Positions 6,861-16,322 of a DNA stretch of 41,510 bases are shown one piece after another. The translations under genes and the position numbers were made by a program. The stretch covers positions 1-41,510 of the forward strand of contig JADGHX010000021.1 in NCBI GenBank assembly GCA_019683695.1, read 5' to 3'. The DNA is from Steroidobacteraceae bacterium. Lineage in GTDB: Bacteria; Pseudomonadota; Gammaproteobacteria; Steroidobacterales; Steroidobacteraceae. Under the pieces are notes generated by a model. That model saw only the letters and a program-made list of their open reading frames with translations. It did no database searches and was not told where the DNA came from. The number at the start of each line of letters is the position of its first letter. The stretch's first letter is position 1.

Positions 6861-8546
6861 TCAGCTGCCGTGGCCAGGGTCGCTCTGCAGAAGCGGGGAT
6901 CCGGGCGATGCGATGGCACTGGCGAGCACGATCTGCGTCTGCACGCCCGCGATGCCATCCACGGTCAGGCGGTTCCGCCGCTGAAACTCCTTCACGAGCC
7001 GGGTCAACTCGTCATCGAACACATCGCTCACCGTCGTGGTCGGCGTGACGCCGCTCAGGCGCTGAAGGCTTTCACGGAGCCAACGCACCTCTGCGCCGCG
7101 CATGCCGGCGGACAAGGGCCTCACCTGCTGCGTGCCGGGGCGCCAGAGCATGACGAAGTCCCCGAGCCAATAGCGTGAGAGCTCTGCGATGCTCACCTGT
7201 CGCTTCTCGCCGCCGAGGGCGACGTGCGCATGCTCGTCTCCGAGATTTGTGAGCACGACCTGATGCGGATTCCCCTCGTCATCGCTCAGCATCAGGATCG
7301 CCGGACGGTTGTATTGCCGGAGCTGCCCGAACGAGCCCCGCTGCATGAGGCACTCGAGGCCGTGAGCCGCAGCTTGCGTGCACGGGTCTTCGCTGCCCGC
7401 CACATACTGCGCGCCCCACATGCCGAAGAGTTTCGCGAACGCCTGATCGGGTACCGTTTCCGAGGCATATCGAGCGAGCAGCTCGCCCAGCGCGATCGCC
7501 TTCTTGCCGAGCGCTGAAGCGCCCGCATCGGGTCCGTGCCCAGCCTCTGCCGAAGCGCTCCCGGATTCGCGCTCAGCGGGTGCATCGATGGCGGTGCTCG
7601 GGTTTGCGGCGCTCGCATGCGCAACCGAAGAGGAGTTGCTCCATGGCGCGAACTGCCAGATCAGGATGCCGGTTGCGATGAGAACCGCCGCACCCGCTGC
7701 TGCCGCCGCCCACGCGAACCATGCTGGCGCGAACTGGCGCCCGAAGACTTCGGTCGCGGCCTGACGCACCAGGCTCGCGCCCACGCGATGCCGGTCCTGC
7801 GTATAGGCACCGAGCAGCGCGCGATCCGCAATCACGTTGATCACGCGGGGCACGCCGCCGGAGAGTCTGAAAATCTCTGTGAGGGCCGGCTGCGTGAAGA
7901 TGTCTGTGGTGGCCCCTGCCACGCGCAGGCGGTGGCGCACATACGCAGCCGTTTCAGTGGAGGAGAGCGGGTCCAGGTGATAGCGGCCGGTGATACGCTG
8001 GGCGAGCTGGCGCAGCTCGTTGCGATCCAGCAGCTCACGTAGCTCAGGCTGGCCGATCAGGATGATCTGCAGCAGCTTCTGGGTGTTCGTCTCGAGATTC
8101 GTGAGCAGGCGGACCTGCTCGAGCACTTCCGGCGACAGGTTCTGCGCCTCATCCACCACCAGCACGATGCGCCGGCCACTGGCGTGGGCCTTCAGCAGGT
8201 AATCGTTGAGGATGTCCACCAGGTCCTTGAGGCTGCGCTCGGCGGAATCCGGTACCCCGATGCCGAGCTCCTCGCAGATGGTGAGCAGGAACTCCGGAGG
8301 CGTCATCCGTGGGTTGAGGATGAGCGCGATTTCCGCGTTCTTCGGCGTCTGGGCGAGGAGGGAGCGGATGGTGGTCGTCTTGCCGGTGCCCACTTCCCCC
8401 GTGAGCTGCACGAAGCCGCCGGCTTCATTGATGCCGTACAGCAGGTGAGCGAGAGCTTCGGCGTGGCGCTCGCTCAGGTAGAGGTACCGCGGATCGGGCG
8501 TGATCGCGAACGGCTTTTCGTTCAGGCCGAAAAACGAGAGATACAT
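6861..8546 (-). CDS. gspA: type II secretion ATPase GspA (ExeA family)
   Basis: A 561-residue protein starting MYLSFFGLNEKPF, the usual ExeA/GspA opening, which is why I chose the ATG at 8546 over upstream in-frame starts. Domains: AAA+ ATPase (about 1-270) with Walker A TGEVGTGKTT (49-58) and Walker B VLVVDEAQ (128-135); a transmembrane helix at about 276-298; a periplasmic part ending in a peptidoglycan-binding domain (about 470-545, with GAEVRWLRESLQRL and VDGIAGVQTQ). GspA hydrolyses ATP in the cytoplasm and, with GspB, helps place the secretin through the cell wall. gspB follows three bases later. The start lacks a strong ribosome-binding site. Confidence 0.93.
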   Translation of the reverse strand: MYLSFFGLNEKPFAITPDPRYLYLSERHAEALAHLLYGINEAGGFVQLTGEVGTGKTTTIRSLLAQTPKNAEIALILNPRMTPPEFLLTICEELGIGVPDSAERSLKDLVDILNDYLLKAHASGRRIVLVVDEAQNLSPEVLEQVRLLTNLETNTQKLLQIILIGQPELRELLDRNELRQLAQRITGRYHLDPLSSTETAAYVRHRLRVAGATTDIFTQPALTEIFRLSGGVPRVINVIADRALLGAYTQDRHRVGASLVRQAATEVFGRQFAPAWFAWAAAAAGAAVLIATGILIWQFAPWSNSSSVAHASAANPSTAIDAPAERESGSASAEAGHGPDAGASALGKKAIALGELLARYASETVPDQAFAKLFGMWGAQYVAGSEDPCTQAAAHGLECLMQRGSFGQLRQYNRPAILMLSDDEGNPHQVVLTNLGDEHAHVALGGEKRQVSIAELSRYWLGDFVMLWRPGTQQVRPLSAGMRGAEVRWLRESLQRLSGVTPTTTVSDVFDDELTRLVKEFQRRNRLTVDGIAGVQTQIVLASAIASPGSPLLQSDPGHGS

Positions 8547-8766
8547 GCTGAGTGTCGTGGAACCGGGCCTGTCCGACTGGGGGGCGAGTATTGCACGGGA
8601 GCACGTTGGGCGCATTTCGCGCGACAAAGTTCGACGCTCGGGGTGTGTGTGAACGGCGACTGGGCTCGCAACGGGCTTGCGCATCCTCGGGCGGGCTGCA
8701 CGAGCGGGCAGCGGGCCTGCGCCCACGCACAGCGTCTGAGGCAGGCTCGAACGCGGGGAGCGCGGG

Positions 8767-9951
8767 TCAGTCCGCGAGATCTTCGAGGTTGCCGGCGCGC
8801 GTCAGGGCCCGGGCACCGAACTTCTGGCGGATGGCGTCGAGCGTGCCATCCAGCGCCGAGGCCGCACGGGGCGGGCCGGACCGGAACAGGTCCAGCTGAT
8901 CCGCATCGCTCAGATGGGTGACGCCCACCCCGAGCAGGCGGATGCGTACCCCTGGGTTACCGGCGAGCCAGAGCGCGAGGAGCTCCCGGGCGACGCTGCC
9001 GAGCGCACGCGTGTCGTTCGTGGGCGGGGAAATCCGCCGCTGACGGGTGAAGGTGGTGAAATCGTGGCGTCGGATCTTCACGGTCACACAGCCCGCCACC
9101 AACGCTTTCCTGCGCAACCGGGCGCACGCGAGGTCCGCCAGCCGGGCGAGCTCGGACTGCAAGCGTGCCGGGTCCGCGATATCCGTGCTGAAGGTGTCTT
9201 CGGCGCTGATGGACTTCTCTTCGAGATCCGCCACGACCGGGCGATCATCGATACCGGAAGCGCGCTCGCGCACCCGATGCGTGTAGCGGCCGAAAACGGG
9301 CCACAGCACCGCATCCGGCGCACGCCGCAGCTCGGCGAACGTGTGAATGCCGAGCTCCTCCACCCTGGCGCCGGTCTTCCGTCCGAGGCCCGGCAGGCGC
9401 CGCACGGAGAGCGGATCGAGAATCGCACGCGTGGTCTCCGGGGTCACGACCGTGAGTCCATCGGGCTTGTTCAGATCCGAGGCGATCTTCGCGACGAGCT
9501 TGTTGTGTGCCACACCCACCGAGGCGGTGAGATGCGTCGCCTGCCAGATGCGCGCCTTGATGGCGCGCGCGATGTGGACGGCGTCCCCGTGCAGCGCCTG
9601 ACTCGCTGTCACGTCCAGAAAGGCCTCATCGAGCGAGAGCCCTTCGACCACGGGCGTGAACTCACGGAAGATCGAGAAGATCTGCGCCGAGATGCTCTGG
9701 TAGTGCTGCATGCGAGGCGTGATGCAGACCGCATGCGGGCACAGGCGTAGCGCTGTGGACATGGGCATTGCCGAGTGCACACCGAACTTGCGCACCTCGT
9801 AGCTGGCGGCAGCCACCACGCCGCGACCGGCGGTCCCACCGACAATCACGGGTTTGCCCTTCAGTGTCGGATCGTCGCGCTGCTCGATGGACGCATAGAA
9901 CGCGTCCATGTCCACGTGAAGAATCGCGCGTGCAGGCCCGGTGGATCGCAT
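8767..9951 (-). CDS. dinB: DNA polymerase IV
   Basis: A 394-residue Y-family translesion polymerase. The catalytic carboxylates are present: Asp14 in HVDMDAFYASIE, and Asp108/Glu109 in SLDEAFLDV. Tyr19 sits at the expected steric-gate position. The fingers motif (GVVAAASYEVRKFGVHSAMPM), the SVGVAHNKLVAKIASDLNKP block and the helix-hairpin-helix (LPGLGRKTGARVEELG) follow, then the little-finger domain. A probable beta-clamp-binding motif QLDLF lies about 35 residues before the C-terminus rather than at its very end. The role is error-prone synthesis past DNA damage. I see no clear LexA box upstream. It lies upstream of gspA in the same direction with a 220-bp gap, so they are probably not one operon. 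Confidence 0.95.
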   Translation of the reverse strand: MRSTGPARAILHVDMDAFYASIEQRDDPTLKGKPVIVGGTAGRGVVAAASYEVRKFGVHSAMPMSTALRLCPHAVCITPRMQHYQSISAQIFSIFREFTPVVEGLSLDEAFLDVTASQALHGDAVHIARAIKARIWQATHLTASVGVAHNKLVAKIASDLNKPDGLTVVTPETTRAILDPLSVRRLPGLGRKTGARVEELGIHTFAELRRAPDAVLWPVFGRYTHRVRERASGIDDRPVVADLEEKSISAEDTFSTDIADPARLQSELARLADLACARLRRKALVAGCVTVKIRRHDFTTFTRQRRISPPTNDTRALGSVARELLALWLAGNPGVRIRLLGVGVTHLSDADQLDLFRSGPPRAASALDGTLDAIRQKFGARALTRAGNLEDLAD

Positions 9952-10093
9952 GGCTCTGATTCTCGCGGGCCGACCGCCGCGGCGCCATCGTGATCGCGAG
10001 CGACGGAAGAGGCGGGCCGATGGCAGCGACGTGAAACGCAGAACCGGCGAAGGCTCGAGCGAGCTGCGCCGCTCTGCTGCGCCGGGGGTGTCA

Positions 10094-10123
10094 CAGCCGG
10101 AATAGACCGGCCTTTGCCGGCTG
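10094..10123 (-). terminator. possible hairpin downstream of the DUF4399 gene
   Basis: An inverted repeat CAGCCGG ... CCGGCTG (10094-10100 with 10117-10123) lies about 65 bp past the stop of the DUF4399 gene. No T-tract follows in that direction, so it is at best a weak or Rho-assisted end. Confidence 0.25.
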
Positions 10124-10185
10124 CGACGAGGCTGTGGGGAAGAGCGGCCCTGCGATCAGGTCCCGCAGAGCCGCCGAAATCGCGG

Positions 10186-10608
10186 CTACTTCTTGACCGT
10201 GATCGTGATCTTCTTCGACACCACCGGCGGGTTGTGCGGCGTGTGGTTCTGGTCCCCGAGCACCAGCTGCAGCGTGTGCTTGCCGGGCGGCAGGTCGACC
10301 GTCGTTTCGGTCTGGCCCTTGCCGAAGTGGCGGATGTGATCCGTCGTCGGCAGCGGCGCGTTCAGGTCGGACGGCACGTCGGTGTCGATGAGCAGATGAT
10401 GGTGGCCCGTGTTCTCGAACTTCACACCGGCAGGCGCCACGCCCATGCCCTTCAGGCCGAACTGAACCGTGACAGGACCCTTCACCGTTGCGCCATCCTT
10501 CGGCGTGATGAAGTACACCTCGGCGCCGGGCGGTGAAGGTGTACGCTCCTGCGCATGAACGGCGGCGGCAGCAGCAAGGGCGATCGCGGCGACGGCAAGT
10601 GCACGCAT
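10186..10608 (-). CDS. periplasmic DUF4399-family protein
   Basis: A 140-residue exported protein: signal peptide with an Ala-rich core (1-20, cleavage near VHA-QE), then a beta-rich domain with VYFITPKDGATVKGPVTVQFGLKGMGVAPAG, the GHHHLLID block (His cluster) and LPPGKHTLQLVLGD, which I recognise as DUF4399. The biochemical function is unknown; the His cluster would suit metal binding, but that is speculation. The ATG at 10608 follows a strong AAGGAG site. It stands alone, between dinB and fadE. Confidence 0.85.
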   Translation of the reverse strand: MRALAVAAIALAAAAAVHAQERTPSPPGAEVYFITPKDGATVKGPVTVQFGLKGMGVAPAGVKFENTGHHHLLIDTDVPSDLNAPLPTTDHIRHFGKGQTETTVDLPPGKHTLQLVLGDQNHTPHNPPVVSKKITITVKK

Positions 10609-10750
10609 GGATTCTCCTTCCAAAATCGTGAGCGACGCGGCCACGCAGGAGCCGCGCCTTCAGCTTAGCGAGCTTCGGCGCCCGGGGCCACGGCGGCCCC
10701 CGATTCGCTCACACTGTGATCAGTCTTGCCGGATCGCCGCTTCCGGGCCT

Positions 10751-13303
10751 TCAGGCGACGTGCACGCTGGAAACGCTCGCGGCGTCGGCAGCAGCGGCCG
10801 GTTGTGCCTGCATGCCGATCTCGTGAGGGGCGAAGTCGTCGACGTTGACGATCTCCATCACCTTGCGATCGTACTCGCGCAGGGCGGCGGCTTCGGTTTC
10901 GGAAACAATGCCGAGCGCGAGCGCCTGCTGGATTTGCCCCGGAAGGTCGAGCGCGGTCACCTTTCCGGTCTTCACGCCCTCGACGCGGATGCGCTTCTCG
11001 ATCGGTTCCGCGGTCTGGGACAGCACGAGGGCTTCCTGCAGCAATCCAAGCGGGTTCGTCGGCTCGAGAGTTTTGTAGATGTAACTGCAGATGCGCTCGC
11101 GAGACTCTGTGGGATTGCTGACCAGCTCAGCAACCTGACGACTCAGGCGATCCGCTGGCGCGGAATACACGAGGCCGCGCGGCATGATGAGCATGCGCAT
11201 CACGCCCGCGAGGAACCGGTTCGGAAAGTTGCGCAGAAAACTGTGCAACTGTTCCTGCGCTGTGTAGAGCAGGTTCCGGCACGCCCACTCGACCACCGGC
11301 AGGTCGGCTTCGGGCCGTCCCTGATTCTCGTGATGCTTGAGCACCATGGAGGCCAGGTACATGCACGAGAGCACGTCACCGAGGCGCGCGGAGAGGTTTT
11401 CCTTCTTCTTGAGATAGCCGCCGAGCGTGAGCATCGCCACGTCCACCGCGAATGCGAAGGACGCGCTGAACCGCACGATGTGCTGGTAGTAGCGCGCGAT
11501 AGGCCCGGAGACCGGCACCTTCGTGAACCGCGCGTGCGTGAGCGCCATGATCAACGAGCGCACCGCGTTCGAAATGGTGAACCCGATGTGCCCGAAGAGC
11601 GCGCGGTCGAACTCGTCCACGCCCTTTGCGCGATCCGGATTGCGCGCGGCCGTCATCTCGCGCAGCACGAACGGATGGCAGCGCACGGCACCCTGGCCGA
11701 AGATGATCAGATTCCGCGTGAGGATGTTCGCGCCCTCGACCGTGATCGCAATCGGCACGGACTCGTATCCGCGGCCGAGATAGTTGCGCGGCCCGAGGCA
11801 GATGCCCTTGCCCCCGTGCACGTCCATCGCGTCGTTGGCGACGACGCGGCCCATTTCGGTGACGTGATACTTGAGCATCGCCGAGGGCACGGAAGGCTTT
11901 TCGCCACCATCGATTGCTCCGGCGGTCACCGACCGCGCGGCATCCATCGTGTACGTGAGGCCCACCATGCGGGCGATCACGCTCTCCACGCCTTCGAAGC
12001 GCCCGACAGGCATGTTGAACTGCCGGCGGATACGGGCATATGCGCCCGTGGCCCACGTCGCCGCCTTGGCTCCACCGGTTGCGCTCGACGGCAGCGAGAT
12101 GCAGCGGCCCACCGAGAGCTGCTCGACGAGCATCCGCCAGCCCTGGCCGACCATCTTCGGCCCGCCGATGACGAAGTCGAGCGGCACGAACACGTCGCGG
12201 CCCTGGATCGGCCCGTTCTGGAAGGGAATGTTGATCGGAAAATGCCGGCGCCCGATCGTGATGCCCGGCGTGTTGCGCGGAATCAGCGCGCAGGTGATGC
12301 CGATGTCCGTCTTGTCCCCGAGGAGATGGTCCGGATCGAAAAGCCGGAACGCGAGGCCGATGACGGTGGCGATCGGCGCGAGCGTGATGTAGCGCTTCGA
12401 GAAGTTCAGCCGGATGCCGATGACCTCCTTGCCCTGCCACTGGCCCCTGCAGATCACGCCTGTATCGGGAATGGAGGCGGCATCGGACCCTGCGCGCGGG
12501 CCGGTGAGCGCGAAGCAGGGGACTTCCTCGCCGCGCGCGAGCCGCGGCAGGTAGTAGTTCTTCTGCTCCTCGGTGCCGTAATGGTTCAGCAGCTCCGCGG
12601 GCCCGAGCGAATTCGGCACGGCCACAGTGGAAGACGCCGTGACGCTGCGGCTCGCGATCTTCGTGAGCACGCACGAGTGTGCGTACGCCGAGAATTCGAG
12701 GCCGCCGTACTTCTTCGGAATGATCATCGCGAAGAAGCCCTTCGATTTCAGGAAATCCCACACCTGCGGCGGCATGTCCCCGCGCTTGTGGGTGATGTCC
12801 CAGTCATCGAGCATCCGGCAGAGCTCTTCACACGGGCCATCGAGGAAGGCCTGCTCTTCCGGCGAGAGCTTCGGCGGCTTGGCGGACAGCAGCTTGCTCC
12901 AGCGTGGCGCACCCGTGAACAGCTCGCCATCCCACCACACGGTACCCGCCTCGAGCGCTTCGCGCTCGGTCTGCGACATGGCCGGCAGCAGCTTGAGGTA
13001 GGCCTTCATGAAAGGCCGCGTGATGAGCGCCTTGCGCAAGGGCCTCACGTTGAGCAACCAGAGCGCACCCAGCAACACCCACAGAAATCCCTTCCAGATT
13101 CCGGCGGGGGCGCTGTCTGCTCCGAGCAGCGTGTAGGCCGCGAGAAGAACCGTGAACGTTGCGGTGAAGGTGAGGAGCGGGAGTCGTTTGTAGGCGAGGA
13201 ACAGTATCGCGGCGATGAGCAGCAACGTGATCACGCCGCCGACCTGCGTTACGGCATACGCTGCCGCCACGACCAGAAGGATGGAAACGACGGCGCCCAG
13301 CAT
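10751..13303 (-). CDS. fadE: membrane-anchored acyl-CoA dehydrogenase FadE
   Basis: An 850-residue protein, slightly longer than E. coli FadE (about 814). Residues 1-85 hold two to three hydrophobic helices, then an acyl-CoA dehydrogenase core: the helical N-terminal domain (IIPKKYGGLEFS), the substrate/FAD block CFALTGPRAGSDAAS, the beta domain and the C-terminal helical domain with HGGKGICLGPRNYLGRGYE, ending in the FadE-specific extension (residues about 600-850). It performs the FAD-dependent alpha-beta dehydrogenation of acyl-CoA, the first step of fatty-acid beta-oxidation, at the inner membrane. The ATG at 13303 has AGGAG upstream and starts the first helix; a longer frame to 13444 is not needed. 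It lies downstream of mdh with a strong hairpin between, so it is probably transcribed separately. Confidence 0.95.
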   Translation of the reverse strand: MLGAVVSILLVVAAAYAVTQVGGVITLLLIAAILFLAYKRLPLLTFTATFTVLLAAYTLLGADSAPAGIWKGFLWVLLGALWLLNVRPLRKALITRPFMKAYLKLLPAMSQTEREALEAGTVWWDGELFTGAPRWSKLLSAKPPKLSPEEQAFLDGPCEELCRMLDDWDITHKRGDMPPQVWDFLKSKGFFAMIIPKKYGGLEFSAYAHSCVLTKIASRSVTASSTVAVPNSLGPAELLNHYGTEEQKNYYLPRLARGEEVPCFALTGPRAGSDAASIPDTGVICRGQWQGKEVIGIRLNFSKRYITLAPIATVIGLAFRLFDPDHLLGDKTDIGITCALIPRNTPGITIGRRHFPINIPFQNGPIQGRDVFVPLDFVIGGPKMVGQGWRMLVEQLSVGRCISLPSSATGGAKAATWATGAYARIRRQFNMPVGRFEGVESVIARMVGLTYTMDAARSVTAGAIDGGEKPSVPSAMLKYHVTEMGRVVANDAMDVHGGKGICLGPRNYLGRGYESVPIAITVEGANILTRNLIIFGQGAVRCHPFVLREMTAARNPDRAKGVDEFDRALFGHIGFTISNAVRSLIMALTHARFTKVPVSGPIARYYQHIVRFSASFAFAVDVAMLTLGGYLKKKENLSARLGDVLSCMYLASMVLKHHENQGRPEADLPVVEWACRNLLYTAQEQLHSFLRNFPNRFLAGVMRMLIMPRGLVYSAPADRLSRQVAELVSNPTESRERICSYIYKTLEPTNPLGLLQEALVLSQTAEPIEKRIRVEGVKTGKVTALDLPGQIQQALALGIVSETEAAALREYDRKVMEIVNVDDFAPHEIGMQAQPAAAADAASVSSVHVA

Positions 13304-13416
13304 GGCAACTCCTGTCTGCGGAATCGGCTGAAAGACGAAGCCACTATAGCCGCGGTGGGTGGGAATGGCATCGCTACGGCCGTCAGACGCGCCCCCGGGC
13401 GCATGCCGGCCACCCG

Positions 13417-13459
13417 CTGAAGTGCCCGCCCGTGCCGGCGGCACGGACGGGCGCTTCAG
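13417..13459 (-). terminator. long GC-rich hairpin after mdh
   Basis: A nearly perfect inverted repeat with arms of about 20 bp (13417-13436 with 13440-13459; one mismatch and one G-T pair), about 50 bp past the mdh stop. It would form a very stable RNA hairpin but no T-tract follows, so it is either a Rho-assisted terminator or a 3'-end stabiliser of the mdh message. Confidence 0.55.
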
Positions 13460-13507
13460 GCGAAGGCGGGATGTCGGGGGGATCGCTGCGGGCGATCTCC
13501 CGGAACG

Positions 13508-14488
13508 TCAGCCCAGAAGGGATTTGACGCCGTCGCGCTCCTCGCGCAGCTCGGCGTCCGTGGCATCCATGCGCTTGCGGCTGAATTCGCTGATGGAAAG
13601 GCCCTGCACGATCTCGTAATCGCCGTTCTTGCAGACGACGGGGTACGAGTAGATGACGCCTTCCTTGATGCCGTAGCTGCCGTCGGAGGGCACCGCCATG
13701 CTCGTCCAGTCACCTTCCGGCGTGCCGAGCACCCAGTCCCGCACGTGATCGATGGCCGCGGAGGCTGCCGATGCCGCGGAGGACTGCCCGCGCGCCTTGA
13801 TGATGGCGGCCCCGCGCTGCTGGACGACCGGAATGAAGGTGTCCTCGACCCATTTCTGATCCACGAGAGTGGGCGCGGGCTTTCCGTTCACCGTCGCGTG
13901 GGTGATGTCCGGGTACTGCGTGGAGGAGTGATTGCCCCAGATCGTCATGCGGCGGATGGCGCTGACGTGAGTGCCCGTTTTCTCGGCGAGCTGCGACAGC
14001 GCGCGGTTGTGATCGAGTCGCGTCATCGCTGTGAAGTTGCGCGGATTCAGGTCCCTGGCATTCGCACGCGCGATGAGCGCATTCGTGTTCGCGGGGTTGC
14101 CGACGACCAGGATCTTCGCGTTGCGATCGGCGACTTCGTTGAGCGCCTTGCCCTGCGCGGAAAAGATCTGCGCATTCGCGAGCAGCAGATCCTTGCGCTC
14201 CATGCCCGGGCCGCGCGGGCGCGCGCCGACGAGCAGGGCCACCTGCACATCGCGAAAGGCCACTTTCGCATCGTCCGTCGCGACGATCTTGTTCAGGGTC
14301 GGAAACGCGCAGTCGTTCAGCTCCATGACCACGCCCTGCAGGGCGGCGAGCGCGGGGGTGATCTCGAGCAGGTGAAGGTTCACCGGCTGATCCGGGCCGA
14401 GCATCTGGCCCGAGGCTACGCGAAAGGCGAGGGCATAACCGATCTGACCGGCCGCACCGGTGATCGCGACGTTCACGGGTTGCTTCAT
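13508..14488 (-). CDS. mdh: malate dehydrogenase
   Basis: A 326-residue NAD-dependent malate dehydrogenase of the longer, cytosolic-type class. Evidence: Rossmann opening [45 protein letters not shown], the Arg-rich mobile loop ([15 protein letters not shown]), [28 protein letters not shown] and the catalytic His in [12 protein letters not shown]. It interconverts malate and oxaloacetate in the TCA cycle. The start ATG is preceded by GGAG. The length is normal and all key residues are present. Confidence 0.97.
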   Translation of the reverse strand: MKQPVNVAITGAAGQIGYALAFRVASGQMLGPDQPVNLHLLEITPALAALQGVVMELNDCAFPTLNKIVATDDAKVAFRDVQVALLVGARPRGPGMERKDLLLANAQIFSAQGKALNEVADRNAKILVVGNPANTNALIARANARDLNPRNFTAMTRLDHNRALSQLAEKTGTHVSAIRRMTIWGNHSSTQYPDITHATVNGKPAPTLVDQKWVEDTFIPVVQQRGAAIIKARGQSSAASAASAAIDHVRDWVLGTPEGDWTSMAVPSDGSYGIKEGVIYSYPVVCKNGDYEIVQGLSISEFSRKRMDATDAELREERDGVKSLLG

Positions 14489-14536
14489 CGAGGCGCTCCG
14501 ACGGGAAAGCCCGCAATTCTAGCAGGGTGAAGATGC

Positions 14537-14593
14537 GCCCCCGCCGGGGCTTCGCCCGCGCGTCCAGGGCCTGCCGGCGAGCGCACCGGCAGG
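14537..14593 (-). terminator. two GC hairpins between the anti-sigma gene and mdh
   Basis: GCCCC-CGCC-GGGGC (14537-14550) and CCTGCCGG ... CCGGCAGG (14570-14593) lie in the 130-bp gap after the anti-sigma-like gene and before mdh. They could end transcription of the sigma/anti-sigma unit or shape the mdh leader. No T-tract is present in the minus direction. Confidence 0.35.
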
Positions 14594-14621
14594 TCGTTTC
14601 ATATTCGGGTCCGGCCCCTGG

Positions 14622-15443
14622 TTAGCGGGTGGGCGGATGTTCGCCGGCCATGGCGGGACCGCCGGCGTCGCCGGGGAAAGCCTGGCGGTAGGCGGCCATC
14701 TCGCGCTCCGCCTCGGCGAGGCGCCCTTCGGCTCGCAAGCGTTCGATTCTCTGCAGCCAGGCTCGGGGGTCCTTCCGCTTGGCGGTTTGCACCCCGGTTT
14801 CACCCGCCGCCGGCGCGGCGGTGCTACTCGCGTCCTTCAAATTCGCGGTGACACTCGCGTTGGCCGCCTCGGCCGTTGCCGTCAGCGCGCCAGGCTCGAA
14901 CGCCTGCACGCCAGGCTCAATGTGCACCGGACGCACGGCGATTGAAGTGGTGTGCGGAACGTGCGCGACCGGCGGACTGTCGACCTCAACTCTCAACGCT
15001 CCCGTGCGTGCAAGCGTCGGAAGATCTTCGCGCCCCATTGCCGTAAGCCGCCGATCCTGCGGACTCTTCAACACCGTTGCTTCGGGCGCGACTGATGCCG
15101 CGCGCTCTGAAGGCTGCCGGGGCGCGAAATCCCGTGCTTCGGCCACGAGCGGCGCAGGGGAAGCTGCGCGTTCAGCTCGTCCCCCGCCATTGCGCACTAC
15201 GCTCGTGACCACACCGAGTACCACGAGAAGCGAAGCGGCGAGCGACGCAGGGACCCACCAGCGCGCACGTTGCCGGCGAGGTGCCGCTGGCGGCGATTCG
15301 AGCGCCTGCCGCGCTTGCTCGAGGATCCGGCGATCGAGCTCCGGCGAAGGTTCACTGTGATCGCGGGCCGCAAGCTTCCGGTACAGCGAAGCGCGCCGCG
15401 CGAGGAACTCCTGCAGCTCGTGTTCAGTCCCCGTGCCAGTCAT
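14622..15443 (-). CDS. probable membrane anti-sigma factor lacking a zinc finger
   Basis: A 273-residue single-span protein. The cytoplasmic N-terminus (1-60) contains LYRKLAARDHSEPSPELDRRILEQAR, one transmembrane helix spans about 62-83, a low-complexity Ala/Pro/Thr-rich periplasmic stretch follows, and a C-terminal helix motif WLQRIERLRAEGRLAEAEREMAAYRQAFP closes it. From memory, this pair of motifs recurs in proteins that follow ECF sigma genes in xanthomonad-type genomes. It has no Cys/His zinc site. Its start overlaps the sigma-factor stop by 4 bp (ATGA), which strongly suggests it is the sigma factor's regulator. The function is inferred from context. Confidence 0.75.
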   Translation of the reverse strand: MTGTGTEHELQEFLARRASLYRKLAARDHSEPSPELDRRILEQARQALESPPAAPRRQRARWWVPASLAASLLVVLGVVTSVVRNGGGRAERAASPAPLVAEARDFAPRQPSERAASVAPEATVLKSPQDRRLTAMGREDLPTLARTGALRVEVDSPPVAHVPHTTSIAVRPVHIEPGVQAFEPGALTATAEAANASVTANLKDASSTAAPAAGETGVQTAKRKDPRAWLQRIERLRAEGRLAEAEREMAAYRQAFPGDAGGPAMAGEHPPTR

Positions 15444-16171
15444 GTCTCAGGCTCCTCAACTGCGGCGGCCACCGATGCGCGCTCGGGTCCGGGTCGTTGG
15501 GCCGACATCGCCGCCCGCAGCTTGGCCAGCGCATACCGCAGGCGGCTCTTGGCCGTTTCCATGCTCACGCCGCAGATCTCCCCGATTTCGTGCAACGACA
15601 AACCCGATTCCTCGTACAGCAGGAAGGTGTCTCGCTGTTCCGCGGGCAACGCTGCCAGGGCCGAGCGGTATCGCGCGAACGTTTCGGCGTGCTCGGCGCG
15701 CGCATCCGGCAAGTCGGCCGCGGGTGCCGGAAGCGTGTTTTCCAGACTCAGATCGTCGGTCATCAAGCTTGTGCGATCACCACGTCCCGTGCGCCGGCAG
15801 TGATCAATAAAGCAGTTGTGCGCGATTCGATACAGGAAGGTGCTGAACTTCGCGCGTGGCTCGTAGCGGGCGCGGCTCGCGATCACCTTGCCCCACACTT
15901 CCTGGAAGAGGTCATTCGCGACCTCGGGATCTCGCGTGTGACGCGCGAGATAGCGATACAACGCAGTCCGATGACGGCGATAAAGCATCTCGAAGGCGGG
16001 CATGTCGCCGGCCGCGTAGCGCACCATGAGCTCGCCGTCTTCCACTTCGGTCATCGGTAGGACTCTACGCGCGGCGACCGGGCGTCGGAACCGCGTAGGC
16101 GCACGCTCCGCGCCCTTGCACCCCATCTCGGGAGGCACCTCTTCCGCCTCCGCACACAGCGATGAATTCAT
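15440..16171 (-). CDS. ECF-type RNA polymerase sigma factor
   Basis: A sigma-70 family protein of 243 residues as drawn. Region 2: MLYRRHRTALYRYLARH, DLFQEVWGKVI and FSTFLYRIAHNCFIDHCRR; region 4: ALAALPAEQRDTFLLYEESG with the helix-turn-helix SLHEIGEICGVSMETAKSRLR. It would redirect RNA polymerase to a small regulon. The start is uncertain: the first ATG (16171) gives a 39-residue Arg/Pro-rich extension after a GAGGGTGGG stretch, whereas ATG at 16054 (MTEVEDGEL) starts directly at region 2 and matches usual family length. It is coupled by a 4-bp overlap to the anti-sigma-like gene and divergent from the GntR operon. Confidence 0.88.
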   Translation of the reverse strand: MNSSLCAEAEEVPPEMGCKGAERAPTRFRRPVAARRVLPMTEVEDGELMVRYAAGDMPAFEMLYRRHRTALYRYLARHTRDPEVANDLFQEVWGKVIASRARYEPRAKFSTFLYRIAHNCFIDHCRRTGRGDRTSLMTDDLSLENTLPAPAADLPDARAEHAETFARYRSALAALPAEQRDTFLLYEESGLSLHEIGEICGVSMETAKSRLRYALAKLRAAMSAQRPGPERASVAAAVEEPET

Positions 16172-16292
16172 CGACCCACCCTCGTCAGGGACGTGCTGAA
16201 ACGGGCGTGAGCCGGCAATCGGGTGATTCGGGGCTGTCTGGCGGGCCCGCCGGGTGGGGAAGGGCCCTCCGGCAGCGGCACGCTGATGTGGC

Positions 16293-16322
16293 TTGACACT
16301 CGTCTAGTGATGTAGTTATATA
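16293..16322 (+). promoter_or_regulatory. sigma-70-type promoter of the GntR/ABC operon
   Basis: A perfect -35 TTGACA (16293-16298) and a -10 TATATA (16317-16322) with an 18-bp spacer; TTATAT at 16316 would give 17. This is the best housekeeping promoter in the window and is AT-rich against its surroundings. It points at the 66-residue membrane peptide gene at 16382. Confidence 0.8.

Noticed and set aside
10607-13420. A 937-codon plus-strand frame opposite fadE
   Set aside because: It mirrors an unmistakable FadE; its translation is His/Arg/Glu-rich without motifs.
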